From NCBI GenBank assembly GCA_934047225.1, contig OW203992.1:2903501-2967500 (forward strand): 64,000 nucleotides of DNA. Direction: 5' to 3'. The translations under genes and the position numbers were made by a program. Below the pieces are notes generated by a model. That model saw only the letters and a program-made list of their open reading frames with translations. It had not been told where the DNA came from and did not search any database. The number at the start of each line of letters is the position of its first letter. The stretch's first letter is position 1. Positions 12,101 to 27,100 of the stretch are shown one piece after another. This DNA is from Ypsolopha sequella (Eukaryota > Arthropoda > Insecta > Lepidoptera > Ypsolophidae).

Positions 12101-15100
12101 CCTGAAGGACGTTGCGGGTAGCGGCTGGCTGAGGATGACGCAGGACCGAAAAGAGTGGCGGACTATTGGAGAGGCCTATGTCCAGCAGTGGACGAATACA
12201 GGCTGATGGATAGATGGAACCTTATTTTAAGCGGACACCTGACGCTAGAACATCAACAACAGCAGGTTTTCAAGGGCTCATTGGAAGAAGCTAGGTCTCT
12301 CCTCATATTGAAGAAAATATATTTGATTTATCGATCTTTTATCTAGGGATACCACCTATAAACAATGTTTTATGATTTATACTTTTGTCGAAAAAAAAAG
12401 ATTTCCACCCTCTTTTTTTTGGTTTTGAAACGTTCGTTTAAAAAACGCGGTTAAGAGATCAACTTGATTTTTTTTATAAAGTAGGCAATTCAATAGAAAT
12501 ATGAAGGGATTTTACCTAAGTCCAATATATTTTTCCCTACAAAATATTTCAGTATTAGCTAAAATCACACCAATTTGTTGTTTCGCTGCGATCACTAGTA
12601 TTACGCGTGCAAGAAAAAGAGGCCAAAGAGCCAACATATAATCGCCTCTATGAAAAGCAAATAAGGTCTTAGCCATTAGGCTTATTATGCTGGACGGGTA
12701 ACAAAAAAAGTTGCTAGGGTATGCCATCCTCTTAAGCGTCGTGACTTTGTCTTTTCGATACAGAAAGAAAAAGACAGAACGGTTAGATTATGTTTAGTCC
12801 TGTCAAATAAATTAAATCGTGCTCCACCGAATCGACACCTTTGTATCGTTACCAGATTATTATAGCCAACCAATGAAAATAATGTTATGTATGTATTCTT
12901 ATTCGTATATTAGGGTTGCGTTAAAATACCGGAGCCCTTATCTTATAGCAAAGCTGCTGGTTCTTTCTGTCCGTCTTTCTCTCCGCGGCATATCCCAAGA
13001 ACGGTTTGGTCTAAAATTCAACTGAAATTTGACATACACGTAAAATTATCCGGAACCCCGTAAATACTGAAAATGTCTAATGTCCTCATACATTTAAAGT
13101 ATTTTGGAAATGCATAAACATTGGGGTGTCTACTGTAATATGAGATGGCTAATGGTATCACTTAATGGATCACTTACCAATTCTCCGGTATGAATTTTGC
13201 TACATAAATCAAAGTCACATTTAACCGCTCGTCTGTTTAATCAAGGACCGAAACAATTTATTTCATTGTTGATAGTTTTATGAACGCAGTAAAGCCAATT
13301 CTGAAGGCTTTAATTTTATTTTTAGTGCTGTAAAACTTAAAATTTTCCAAAAAAAATTAGCTTCTAATCCTTACTCTTAAGGACTATTTTGTATCCAAGA
13401 AAATTTTGTTTTGAGACCACTAAAACTAAAATTAAAGCCTTCAGGGCCGCGTTAAATAATTAGGGGTCACGACACGGGTTCTAATGCTATCTTTGTCGCA
13501 CGCGTTGAAAATTGTATACGCTATCTTGCTGTCAGTGTTGGAACCTGACGAAAGTGTTAATTTATGAACGGCTATCAGAATTGGCTATAGTACCTCATTA
13601 AAAACCCTCAATAACCATTGATATAACAAACAGGATAATACAAATACGTTCTTATATCGTCAGTTGAAAAATGGATCTCTCTAACAACTGAAATATAGGT
13701 CTCCTTATGAACAAGCGCCACCGAACGAAAGAGATAGAGCAACGAGCTTTGAAAGTAGCGCGAGCGATACGAAGCGAAAAAATATAGGCCTGTATTTGTA
13801 GGTCCATGCCTGAAGTGCGTTCATTAAATAACCCTGGGCTGGGTAGGAACACTGGGGTTGTAACGCTGAGTTTTTGAACGGGTCTCGTCGTGTAGCGACA
13901 CTCCAAACGTCAGTTGTCATTTTCGCATTATATTTAGTATAATAACGTTGAGAGGACCCCCTCTGTACGAAATTTAATGTAAATATATCAACTATAACGT
14001 TGAGAAGACCCCCTCGGTACGAAAATTAACGTCATGTCATTTACGAAAATTAACGTGAATGTCAGGTGACGTTTGGAGCCTATACGAACCTTGCGAACCC
14101 TGCTCAGAGTTGATGTTGAAAAATTCGACACCAGAAGTGCGTTCATTAAATAACCATGGGCTGGGTAGGAACACTGGAGTTGTAACGCTGAGTTTTTGAA
14201 CGGGTTTCGTCGTTTAGCGACACTCCAAACGTCAGTTGTCATTTTTGCATTATATTTAGTATAATAACGTTGAGAGGACCTCCTCTACACGAAATTTAAC
14301 GTAAATATATCAACTATAACGTTGAGAAGACCCCCTCGGTACGAAAATTAACGTCATTTCATTTACGAAAATTAACGTGAATGTCTGGTGACGTTTGGAG
14401 CCTATAGGAACCTTGCGAACCCTGCTCAGAGTTGATGTTGAAAAATTCGACACCAGTGTAGCGACACTGTCATTTTTGAACGGTCGGTGTTGAGACGCGA
14501 GTTCATTTTTGAACGGGTTAGTGTTGCGACCCGGGTAGGAAACCCAACTCGGTGTGAGTTTATGAACGACTATCAGAGGAGCCGGGCTTTTTTATTTCCT
14601 CTCAAGTTCGCCTCCGACAAGGGTAATCGGAGTTTTTGCTAATGCGGTTTTATTCTTATTTATTCAAAATAATATTGAATGTACTTTCCATCATAATTAG
14701 CTATTGTATTTAGTGTTAGTAAGAAAAAAAAAATTTTTTGTTTGTTATATAGAATAACTAATATAGAATGATAATAAATTTAATAAACTAATTGTTTAGG
14801 TCTTGTGTCTGAATAAAATGTGCCCTCATAGCATCGTGCTGGATGATACTTTGTAGGTTCTCAGTTGTGATGCTTACATTACACCCATCTTGCATTTTGT
14901 GTTAAATCCGAGTATGCCAAGGACTAGACAGTAACAAAGCAAATGAATCACGTCTTATTTTTCATCAGGATTTATAATACAGCATAGAAGCCGGGTACCG
15001 TATCTTCCCTTTTGTTTTATCTAAGCCAATAACCCCCTCGTCAAATCTCCGACATTCGAACAGATTAAATTATATCCTGATCTACATGGGCACCAGCCTG

Positions 15101-18100
15101 TCACTGCCAGCAGCCAAGTAATGCACTAAGTACTGCCATTACCGATTCTTACTTTTAATTAACGGGCGAACATAAACTAGCGGGGAGAGGAGTGACGTCC
15201 TTTTTTTATCTTTAAATAGTAACAGTTAATACTCCTTGCCCAGGTGGTCCAGGCAGCGGCAAGGTGACCCACTGCGACAACCTGATGCAGGAGCGGCGCG
15301 GCGTGGTCCACATCAACATGACGGACCTGCTGCAGCAGTACGCCATCGGCAACGGTACCTCAATACCTAGCGACCCCGGTTTGCACTACAAACTTAGTTC
15401 ACACGAGTTTGCTGCACCCAAGCTACAGTTCGGGCTAGAACAATCCACTGGCTATACTACGTTCAGCGAGACAATGCAAAGTGGGTCATTCCCCCGACTC
15501 ACAACTGCCGCCGCTTCAAAGGAAATCTTCGAGACACAAAAGAAGCTGTGACTGATCGTGACCTGATCCTCATGACATGATAATCATGTGTAGTTGCATT
15601 TTGCCTATATAACAAAAGTCATACTTGGCGGAAGTTTCATTTTCTAAAATTAAGTATCATACATCGATGCCTCCTGAATCGCCGACGACTTGTCGCCGAC
15701 GTGATAACCGTTGGGGCCGTCAGGCATTGGAAATTTGTAATGGAGACTACGTATAGCAAAGCGTAGCGTAGGCCGCCCTCGTGCCGGCTGGGATGACGAC
15801 CTGAAGGACGTTGCGGGTGGCGGCTGGATGAGGATGACTGAGGACCGCCAAGAGTGGCGTAATATGAGGGAGACCTATATCCAGCAATGGACGAATACGG
15901 GCTGATGGATGGATGGAAGTATCATACATAATATTGAGGGGTGAATGGACGCTTTGCATCGTCTCGCTGAATACAGTATACATACTTAGTTTACACATGA
16001 GTTGGCTGCACTTAAGTTTCAGTTCGGGCTAGAGCAATCCACTAGCAACGTAACTACTGAGTTTGAGTTATAGCGGATTGCGAATATCGACTCAAGTTCA
16101 AAAAAGCCCTCTGTAACTCGGACACTAATATATATATTCACTTCCCACTTCCCCACGCTTGGACACAATCCCGCCTGACGGATAAAAAACAGCTGTTAAT
16201 TCGTTATAACAAGTTACAAAATTACACATTTATAATTAGTACAAATCATATAATTTAGATTGTCAGGGAGTAACGTTGGAAGCCATGGTAGGTGGTAAGC
16301 CTGAGTAATGGCCTCCAGCGCCTTTCCGCGGGCCAAGTTACATTTTTTGTGATGAAAATAAAATGAAAATTTAGATTACAAAAAACTAAAATCTAAAATT
16401 AAAGCACAGTGTAACAAAATCAAAATCCTACATGTATTTAGGAGTAATTAAATGATGAAGTAAGGATAAAAAATAAAATTGGGTATAAAAATGGTCTGTA
16501 AATCTCTGAAAAGCATAGTTAACAGTTGTAATGAACGTTTCTGTTTTATCATAGTTCTGATCCAGAAGCCAGGTTTTTGTTGTAGTTTTACAAGCATAGT
16601 GCGTCAAGGGATACCGTAGATATAAATGATTTTAAATAAATGATAAAACGTCTGTGTTTGGTCCACATGCTTCAGCGGGCACGTTAAGGCGATATGCGAA
16701 AAAAATACGGGTTTTTCTTTTCTGCCTGTTTCATGGAATACACGCAAAATTTTAATAAATTTCTGGTATATGCATTTTGAGTATATAATCTAGAGTTTTG
16801 AAATTGGAAAACATGTTTGGATAAATTTTCCTCGATAGAAATAATTGTTGAAATGAGGTCTTCAAACACACTTTTTCTCCTCGTTTGACGAATAGGAACC
16901 ATATACAGAACTCAAACATATTTTATTAGGTGTGTTTCAACAATATCTAGAGATTTGATACTTGAAATTTTGCTAGCTATTTTAGTTTTCCCTTTTGCCC
17001 TGAATCCGCCCCTCTCGCACTGCGCGATTTTTCGCTTGGAGTGACAGTGACGAAAATGAAGTTCGCATAGCCTCTAACCTGTTGGTCCATTTGTGCCCGA
17101 AGTACGGCGATAGGGCTCAACACCCTCACGCACACCAAACACAAATTATTGTGCACCGCGGGGATTGAAACCACGACCTCTGGGTTTGCAGGCGAGCAGT
17201 CTACCATCCGGCCACAGAGGTGGTCAGGAATGTCAGTATATTATGTACCATATACTGTATTGAAACAACAAATACTGAAAACATCGACTTATGATGTCGT
17301 TCTAGGGTTACGTACCCGAATACTTTTTGCAGTTTTGTTTCATACATTTTATAAGTAAGTTAAGTTTGTAATTTTTGTTCAAATTTTCAAGTCTATATTA
17401 AAGAGCTTTCTGCCAATCAAAACCAAAATTATGCCAGCACAGTCTTTTCTTCTCCCCATTCTGGATTACGCAGACTCTTGTTTCTTGGACCTCACTGAGG
17501 AGCTTCTCAATAAACTCGAACGACTTCAAAATTCATGTATTCGATTCATTTTTTCCCTTCGTAAATACGATCATGTCTCACAGTTTCGTTCCCAGTTAAA
17601 TTCGCTCCCCATTCGTCTTTGCTGAAATGTTCACATTCTTTCTCTCCCCCATAGTGTATTAAACAATCACTCTGCTTCTAGTTACCTCTGTGAACGGTTC
17701 ACATTCATTAATGAACGTGGTCGTGAAATGCGCTCCTGCAACAGTCAAAGGATAGCTATTCCAGAAAACAGAACAGGATTTTACAGTGACTCAATTTCGG
17801 TACACGCTGCAAGACTCTGGAATCGCTTACCAGTGTCAATTCAGGCATTGAAAAATACAAATCACTTTAAAATAAAAGTAAAGCAATTTTTCTGAACAGA
17901 GTACCCATCTTAGAACTCAAATATCCAATATTATTATAATTTTTGTATGTTAATTTATTATTTATATATGTGTGTATATATTTTATAGGTATGTATTCAT
18001 TTATTGAAGTATGTTCATATATTTTAATCTTGATCTCCCTATTATTTTGTGATTAGTATTTACACCTCCACATATTAGTTTGTTCATCTTTCTGTTAGCT

Positions 18101-21100
18101 ACCAAGGGTTGCCTGTTAGATATTGCTATTAGCAATAAGCGCCGCCGTTCTTTTAAGTTATTTGTGTAAATGTGCAAAAAGTGTTATAAATAAATAAACT
18201 TTTTTGTATGGTATGGAACCCACAAGGCGCTTGACCTAATCGAATTCGACCCGTTTTTTTGATCATCTATGCGTTACCTGAGACTGTAGTAACCTTACAT
18301 TGGTTGGGGGTTCAACCCCCCCCCCCCCCGAAAAGTTTAAAATATTATAACCCTACCCCTGCTTTGACGTTTCCCGGGTCAAGTGCCACTTCTGCTCACT
18401 GGCAGCTGCTAGAAGCGTTTTGCGTTTGCAAACAAAACCATGACCCCACCGGATGAGTGACACAGATAATAATGTTTACCAGCAGTTCAAGCTCAGTGAC
18501 GTTTCAATATTGTAGACCCTGGTATCGATCTTTGCCGTGATGAGCCGGCATTGACCGCAGTCATACTGTCCGAGGAATAAGCAATTAGGATTTAAGAGAA
18601 TAGGGTACTTGACAAGGTTATGTTCGACTAGTTTTGGTACGGAACACGAAAAAAATTAGAAATTGTAAAAAAAAACGAAAACAATATTTATCTAACTTTG
18701 TAAATTTTATTATTTACTAGCGACCCGCCCCGGCTTTGTACGGGCATGTATTGTACATGTTTATATGTACAATACTGTGGTACATTATTTTGATCTATCT
18801 CGTAGGGTTCAGCCAGCGTTTGCAATGTAAGCGCAAAAAAATGTGTTTATTTACGACATCACATTAGAAACCTCTAAAATTATCAGTGTCCCTCTAATAT
18901 ATTATGTATGTATACATACAAACTTTCCTCTTGAATCGATCTATTTATTTAAAAAAATGCATCAAAATCCGTTGCGTAGTTTTAAAGATGTAAGCATACA
19001 AAGGGACAGACAGACAGCGGGAAGCGACTTTGTTTTATACTATGTAGTGATGATGTTGCGGACAGTTTTTTGTTTAGGACTTAACTTGTTTTAGCACTGA
19101 GCCTAGAAAACCATACAGTTTTGTAATTCTCCTTTTGCCATGGTACGCAGGAATATAAAACATAATTTTCCTTCACTTCGGACAAATACATGGTAATTAA
19201 CGAGTCTAGCAGCTAGATCCTTTCCTTCTTCTACAGTACCGAAAAAAAATGCAAAACTTTACTCGGCGTTCTCCCAAGTATTTTTATTTACATAAGTTTA
19301 AAGTCTTGCGTTTCGTATTCCCGCGTTTTTTTGAATTTACTCTTAAAAATGAATATCTTAAAAGTACTGTATAAAATCAATAGAAAACAAAAAATGCTTC
19401 TTCGACATCCATTTGACGTGATTTGTTTATATTGATGGTGCTATAAAATGGGTCTCAAAATGTTTCCCATGATTTGTTTTCCAATATCTATTGTTTAAAA
19501 GACATAGTCAGTTTTAAAACGCACCACAAATACAAATTTGTAAGAGCTAGGATTAAAAAGATATAAGGCCAAATGCCATGTGTTTTAAAATGTCGGCTTT
19601 GGACTGCTTCAAGGGTAGCTTGAGCAGCTTTAATATTTTTTATAGTGTCTTATTAGCTAGCCATCAAATTCCATTCGTTAATTTTACTAAATCAAGTCTG
19701 GAATGAAAATGTCCTGACACACCCCTTTCCACACGTCCTTCCACTTCCACATGCATCAATTTAGTCATACGCAATCTCTTCTATTCCGGGTACTTTTGGC
19801 TTTGCCTTACTTCATTATGTCGCCAATTTGGTTGGCATTTATATATATTTCCAGGGCAGCCAAGTGGAGCTTTACCTTCCCCTTGCGTACCATAAATTAC
19901 CGTATTCTTTTGTCAATTCTACTAATCACTATCACTACATAATATAAAACAAAGTCGCTTCCCGCTGTCTGTCTGTCACTATGTATGCTTAGATCTTTAA
20001 AACTACGCAACAGATTTTGATGCGATTTTTTTTTAATAGATAAAGTGATTCAAGGGTAAGGTTTGTATGTGTAAATACATGCATAATATATTAGAGGAAC
20101 ACTGATAATTTTAGAGGTTTCTAATGTGATGTCGTAAATAAACACATTTTTTGCGCTTACATTGCAAACGCTGGCTGAACCCTACGAGATAGATCAAAAT
20201 AATGTAGTACAGTATTGTACACCTTTAAAAGGTCTACAAAAAAGTCCGGAGTGGTATATCTCTATCTCTTAGGGATAACCCACAATAACCATTTTTCATC
20301 CTTTACTTTTTATTACGAAGCGATTTTAAGCAATACAGCATTAATCCTTATCCAATTAAGTACCTTAAATACATTGTGCATTATATAAAGACCTTCTGTA
20401 GTATATTTAGTATCAGTACTGCAACCGTGCGAAGCCGGGGCGGGTCGCTAGTAATCTATAAAACATACCTCTTCCTTATTCTTCAAGTATGTATCTTTTC
20501 AATGCATGTGCTCGTAAAGGCCCACATTTTATGCATCAAAACTGAACAGAAAGTGGATTATTTTGCCCTAGGGCTTTATTATTATTATTTTTTTAAATTT
20601 GTTTGCAATGGTTAGCTAACCTGCAGGCAGTGGCGTGCACAGAACTTTTTTCCGGAAAAGCAATCAGAAGGTCAAGTACGACACCAAAAAATATGAAAAA
20701 ATTTAAATAACACTTTGAAAAAAAAAAGTTTGTATGAAAATGTTCACTCTAAGAAAGGCAGTGCCTACCCTGGCGTCATACAAACTTTTTTTTTTCAAAG
20801 TGTTATTAAAAATTTTTCATATTTTTTTTATTGTCGTACTTGACCTTCTGATTGCTTTTCCGGAAAAAAGTTTTGTGCACGCCACTGCCTGCAGGCTGCA
20901 GCCTTTCCTGTGTACCATAGATGTTATACTTTTTATTCCATTGTTTAACGGCTCTGGATACAATCCTTTTGAGCCAATCATAATTTAAAGTTCACAAGAT
21001 TATATTTGTTTTCATTTCCTCACACTATGCATTGAAAAACGTAGTATGATACACGGGCGTAAAAGCAATAAATTACTCGGTTACGTTTAAAACACTCGCT

Positions 21101-24100
21101 ACGCTCGTGTTTTAAATCGTCCTCGTAATTTATTCCTTTGCGCCCTTGTAGCATAAACTACTATTACCAGCTTATACGTTTCTATTCCAATTTGGCCACA
21201 AAACAACACTCAAAAGCTGCTGTAGTACTAACACCAGAAAACGTAGCCTTGGCAATAAACGTGGACTGTAAATCAACATTTTTATACACTTCCTGTCCGC
21301 GCGGCCGCGATCAGAATTAACATAATCGATAACAATGTAAATGTTGCTCAGCAAATTATATACAGGAAACGAAGTAAATTATGTACACTTCAAAGTGTTA
21401 CATTTCTGTTATTGTTATTTTAGGCTTGAATAAGCGTGGATTTGGTACAATTGCGTATATTTAGCTCGATTTGTAGGCCAAACTGGCTACTAGAAAATTC
21501 TGGGAAATATAGAATGTACTTAATCATGTTTTTCTGACGAATTAAGCCTTTATAGATTATCGAAATTTTATATCTTTACTCAAATAAATATATATCTGTA
21601 GGTACCTAATTTCATTCTGTACATTCAATTCGCTCGGACACGGAATATGCGTTTGAAATGAATCTTTCACACAATAAAAGATCTCATTATTATCTACAAA
21701 AAAGCCTTACTACTTTATTTCTGTATGTCCTAATGGAGCCACGATTTCAAAATAACTGAAGTTTTGCGTGCGCAAACAAACAAACAAACGCGTTAGAGCG
21801 GGACCGAATTTTAGCATAGTGCAGCCCCTGAAGCACTTTGGCTAATTAATATGCGCCTAAAGATAACGAGCTAAGCGTGTTTTTTAGTCCTAGGGCCGAA
21901 AAGTTTAAAAACTAACCAAAGCTTCTGAGATTCCTCACTCATATTTTCGTACCATGTACATTTTTTTACGTTAAGACGCTACGGAAAAAGAATCGACATT
22001 TTTAGGACTTGCATTTTTACTTCACTAAAGAAGGTATTATTTCGATATCATAGAATATTATTTTTGGAATCTTTTTCTAGGGATCTGTTAAACAGAAACG
22101 CGATTGGAGAAATTCGGCTCGATAATAGTAGTTTATCCTACAAGGGCGAAAAGGAATAAACTCGAGTGTTTTAAACTTAACCGAGTAATTTATTGCTCTT
22201 ACGCCCGTGTATCATACTACGTTTTTCAATGCATAGTGTGAGGAAATAAAACAAATATAATCTTGTGAACTTGAAATTATGATTGGCTCAAAAGGACTGT
22301 ATCTAGAACCGTTAAACAGTGGAAAAAAGTATAAGATTAATGGTACACAGGAAACGTTGCAGGTTAGCCAACTTCTTGTAAATAAATAAAAAAAAAACCC
22401 TAGGGCAAAATAATCGACTTTTTGTTCGGTTTTGATGCATAAAAAGTGGGCCTTTACAAGCACTTGCATTGAAAATATATTTATTGAAAAAAGGTCCTTT
22501 TCAACACCATCTCCCCTGGTTTGACAATTTGGAATGACATCTCGATTATATTTTAATAGTTGGGTTTTAACAGTATTTGTTAAACGAAATTTTGATAGCA
22601 ACTTGAGTACATTTTATATTATTAAAAAACCGACATTTTGCTACTTTTCCTCGAATCCGTCCCTCTCGCACAGAAGGTTTTTTCGCATATAGATTAACAG
22701 GGACGCTAAAACGGGTTGTGCCCGTGGCTCTAAAGTACACACAATACACACTTCTGTGTGCCAAAGCCTTTACTCTACTATGATTTTCAATGCACGTGCT
22801 CGGAAAGGCCCACTTTTTATGCATCAAAACCGAACAGAAAGTCGATTATTTTGCCCTAGGGCTGTATTATTATTATTTTTTTAATTTATTTACAATGGTT
22901 GGCTAACCTGCAGCCTTTCCTGTGTACCATAAATGTTATACATTTTTTCCACTGTTTAACGGCTCTGGAAACAGTCCTTTTGAGCCGATCATAATTTAAA
23001 GTTCACAAGATTATATTTGTTTTCATTTTCTCACACTTTGCATTAAAAACGTAGTATGATACACGGACGTAAGAGCAATAAATTACTCGGTTACGTTTAA
23101 ATCGTCCTCGTAATTTATTCCTTTGCGCCCTTGTAGCAAAAACTACTATTATGGCCCGGACTGCAGCGAGTGTATAATTCTACCATATTGATAATCCTGC
23201 TTGCCGCATATTTCTCACGCGTCTTCGTTTCACGATTAAAAACAATACAAAGTTAAAAGCTTTTTTGAAAAGAAGTTACTATATACTTATTACTTGACAG
23301 CTGCTGTTTATAAATCAATAGTTGTAAATATTTCATAACGTGAGCGTTTTACTTACATAATGTAACCGCACTAGCAGTGCGGTCTACGGTACGTGGATAA
23401 TTATTAATATTTCCGAAGAGTCCGCCTGAGAACCTGCAAGTGTGACCGACTTGGGCCAAGGTGACACTATTGTTTCTAGAAATAATTCGTATTAATGAAA
23501 CTTTCGATTCGATACACCAAAAATAAAGTCATACATTATGAAGATTAATTATTTAAGATTTTTTAATTAATCTATTGGTTCCATTTAAATGATGTACAAA
23601 TTTAACGCCGATTCTGAAGCTTAAATTTTAGTTTTAGTGATGTCAACACTTACATTTTTCCAAAGTAATTTAGCTTCTATTATTAACATTTATGAACTGA
23701 TTCGCAATGAAGAAAATTTAGTTTTGACAGCACTAAAACTTAAATTAAAGCCTTCGGAATCGGTTTTATTGTCACATTACAATAGTAGAAGGCAGAACTT
23801 GTTTTCTTACTTTTTAAAGATAGATTTATTCCACAAATAAGTCTTAGCTTAGTTAGGAATAAATAAATCGCGTGCTGGATAGCGCATTACAAATCCGACC
23901 CGTGTACGCAGGTTAAAGAGTATAGTAACCCCCGGTTTCTGAAAGACCAATCAATGTTAACAGTAGATTGAAAAATAATTATCTGCGGATTAAGCCAGAA
24001 AAAGTGGGAATTTTACATTGAAATCAAAAATTAACTAAGTTAATTATTGATTTATCACTATTCAGGCTTCATATATGCTTTATTTTCACCGTTATTTGCG

Positions 24101-27100
24101 GTTAAAGTTTTTTTAATCTACTGTTAACTTTGATTGGCCTTTCAGAAACCGGGGGTAAGTGTCCTATACAGTCTATACACGCAGGTATTGGTTGGTACGT
24201 CATTCATCCTTATTTATCAGTTATAACAAACATTACATCTGGCTCTTTTTCAAATGAAAAAATGAAAATATGAAAATATATTTAATTAACTTACACGAAT
24301 TTTTACAATACATGCGTATAAAACAGTGGTCCCCACGCTAAGCCTAACTTGTCCTGCGGGGACCGTGACAATATGGTTTACTAAAAGATAATTTCGTTTA
24401 CTAACATGCATTTAACAAATAATGAAAACTTAATTGTAACTTAAATAAAGTTATTATAAATTACAAAATGTGATATATATATATATATATATATTATTCA
24501 ATAAGTTTACATAAAAACACAAGAAAAAAATATATATATATTAAAAACTAATACTATTAGCTACAGAATCATACACGGAAATTATTATTCTAAGATGTTA
24601 AGCCACAGGTATTATTATTTTCTCGGTAGAGTCGTAATCCAGCTTAGATAACCAGTTTGTTACACGAGTTTTCGCTTCACGAACGGAGATATCATGTATT
24701 TGACACAGGCTGTCCGTTCTTTTATATATGTACGGGAACGAAAATGTCGAAAAACGGCGAGCAAATGTGGTATTTATGGCAGGGAGTTTAACAATAAAAT
24801 TTCTCTTCGCCAACTGCAAGTCATACTCAGGGGAATTTAAAACAAGTCTATGATAGCTTAATACAGCTCTTAAGATATACATTTGGCGCACTGTTAACAG
24901 ATTGCATTCCCTATAAAGTGTCTTGGTGGGGAATCTGTAAGGTTTCCTAAGCATCACCTTAAGAACGGACCGCTGAGCTCTTTCAAGCATGATGAGAGTC
25001 GACTTCGTTGAGCCACCCCAAACAGGAATGCAATATAACAATAAAGATTGACAGAGGCTGATGTATACTAGTCTAAGAACTTCCCGGTCAGCACTCCGAC
25101 GCAAGAGTTTCATAACCTGAATAAGACGTCTCACACGAGATGAAAGAGCGGAAATGTGCTCTTCAAAGTTTAATTTTTCGTCTAAAATCAGTCCCAAATA
25201 TTTAACCGAAGCGGAACGGCTGATTGATGGACAAAGGCATGATTTATTGCTATCCGAATCGAGGAGTGACGTGTCGCACGAGTGTAACTTTAGCTTAAGA
25301 GAAGGATCGGGTTCAGATGCTTTAGTTTTTTGAAAACAAACTAATTTTGTTTTTCTAGTGTTTAAAGTAAGCAGATTATTTGAAAGCCATGAAGCCACAC
25401 GTCTAAGTCCTTCCTCAGCTCGCGAGAATGCCGATACCCAGTTTTTACCAGTGAATACCAAAGCCGTGTCGTCGGCATAACAAAAGACTTCAACTCCTTC
25501 TTCGGGTTGGAATAAATTCTTACATATGTCATTAATATAGATTAAAAAGAGGGTAGGCCCTAAAATACTCCCCTGTGGTATGCCATAATGAATGATTTTT
25601 GGCTCACTTAAGTATTGGTCGACCTTTGTTCGTAAGCTTCTATTTGTGAGGTAACTGGAAAACCAATTAAGGGCAATTCCACGTATGCCCAAACATTCCA
25701 GCTTTCGCAGTAGAATAACAGGTGAAACGGTGTCGAAGGCTTTTTCCAAATCCAGAAACACACCCAAACAAGCCTGACCTCCATCTAAAGCAGAGCTAAC
25801 AGATGCCAAAAGTTCCAACACCGCATTTTCCGTGGATTTACCCCTTTGAAAACCAAATTGTCTAGTTGAAATGATATTGTGTTTGTCCACGTATTGAATT
25901 AAACGCTTATTTACGATTTTCTCAAGCAATTTTGAGAATATACAAAGCAATGATATGGGTCTGTAGTTGCAAGGTTCAGATTTTGTACCTTCCTTATGAA
26001 TAGGGACTACACCCGCTACTTTCCAACAATCTGGAAATTTTCCAGACGATAAGCTGATATTGAAAATATGTGTAAGGGGCTCAAGTATGGACTGGGCAAT
26101 GTTTTTTAGGAGACGACCTACAATGCCATCTATTCCGAGCGCACTATCATCCTTTATTTGATTTATCAATTCGCTAATTTCAACTACATCCGTTGGCTGC
26201 ATATAAAATGAGTCTGGAAAAGAGGTATTCGTATTCAATACATTTGCTAACTCCTCCTCAGTTAATTCCAGATTTTGTAAAATTTTATTTGCTAAATTCT
26301 GACCGACATCAGCAAAATATTTATTACAGTCATTGAGCGATTCCTTTTCGGAGCATTTGGTTTTTAAAAGATCAACAGATGATCCTGACGGCTTAGAAAT
26401 GTTGCTAATTGTCTTAATGGCTTTCCAAAGCTTTTTGGATGAATCTTTACTCTCTGTTAGCAGGGCAGACTCGTATTTATTTTTAAGGCTTTTGAGCAAA
26501 GTATTACAATAATTGCGATAGCGCTTGTAAGTAATTTGCATCATCAAATTGTTCGGCTGCTTACGGGCCTTATTGTGAAGTCCCTGTGTAGCATACATTT
26601 AATTAAACCTGGCGTTATCCACGGCTTTAATGTGTATTTTGAGCGACTAATTCGAATTATTTTAGAGTGCCTCTCAACAGAGTCTGCAATAACACGCATC
26701 AACTTCAGTGCAGCTTCTGATGGGTCACTACATTCGAGCACATTTGACCAGTTAAGTCCATTTAATTCAGCCGCAACCGCCATGAAGTCTGTTTTAGTAA
26801 CCTCTCTTTTGCGTTTTGATTTTGACCCATTTGACCCATTTAAGGAAATTCCAGCAAGGACGATGTCATGGTCTGTAAGGGTTGTTTTAGCAACGAGCCC
26901 CTCTGCTTTCACAGTAGAGTTAATAAAAATATGATCAAGGCAGGAACCAAGCCTAGTAGGCTCAGTAATTGCTGGCTTCAGTCCTAATTCAGCCATAAGG
27001 CACAAATATTCAGCCGGGTATTCATCATTTGAAAGGATGTTCAAATTTATGTCTCCCACAACAGAAATCCCACAACTACCCTGTAAACGTTTGATTGAAT

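Noticed and set aside
15264..15551. Exon 3 extended to 15551
   Set aside because: The frame passes a GT donor that matches the exon 4 phase, and the downstream peptide has no adenylate kinase similarity and overlaps a duplicated intron block.
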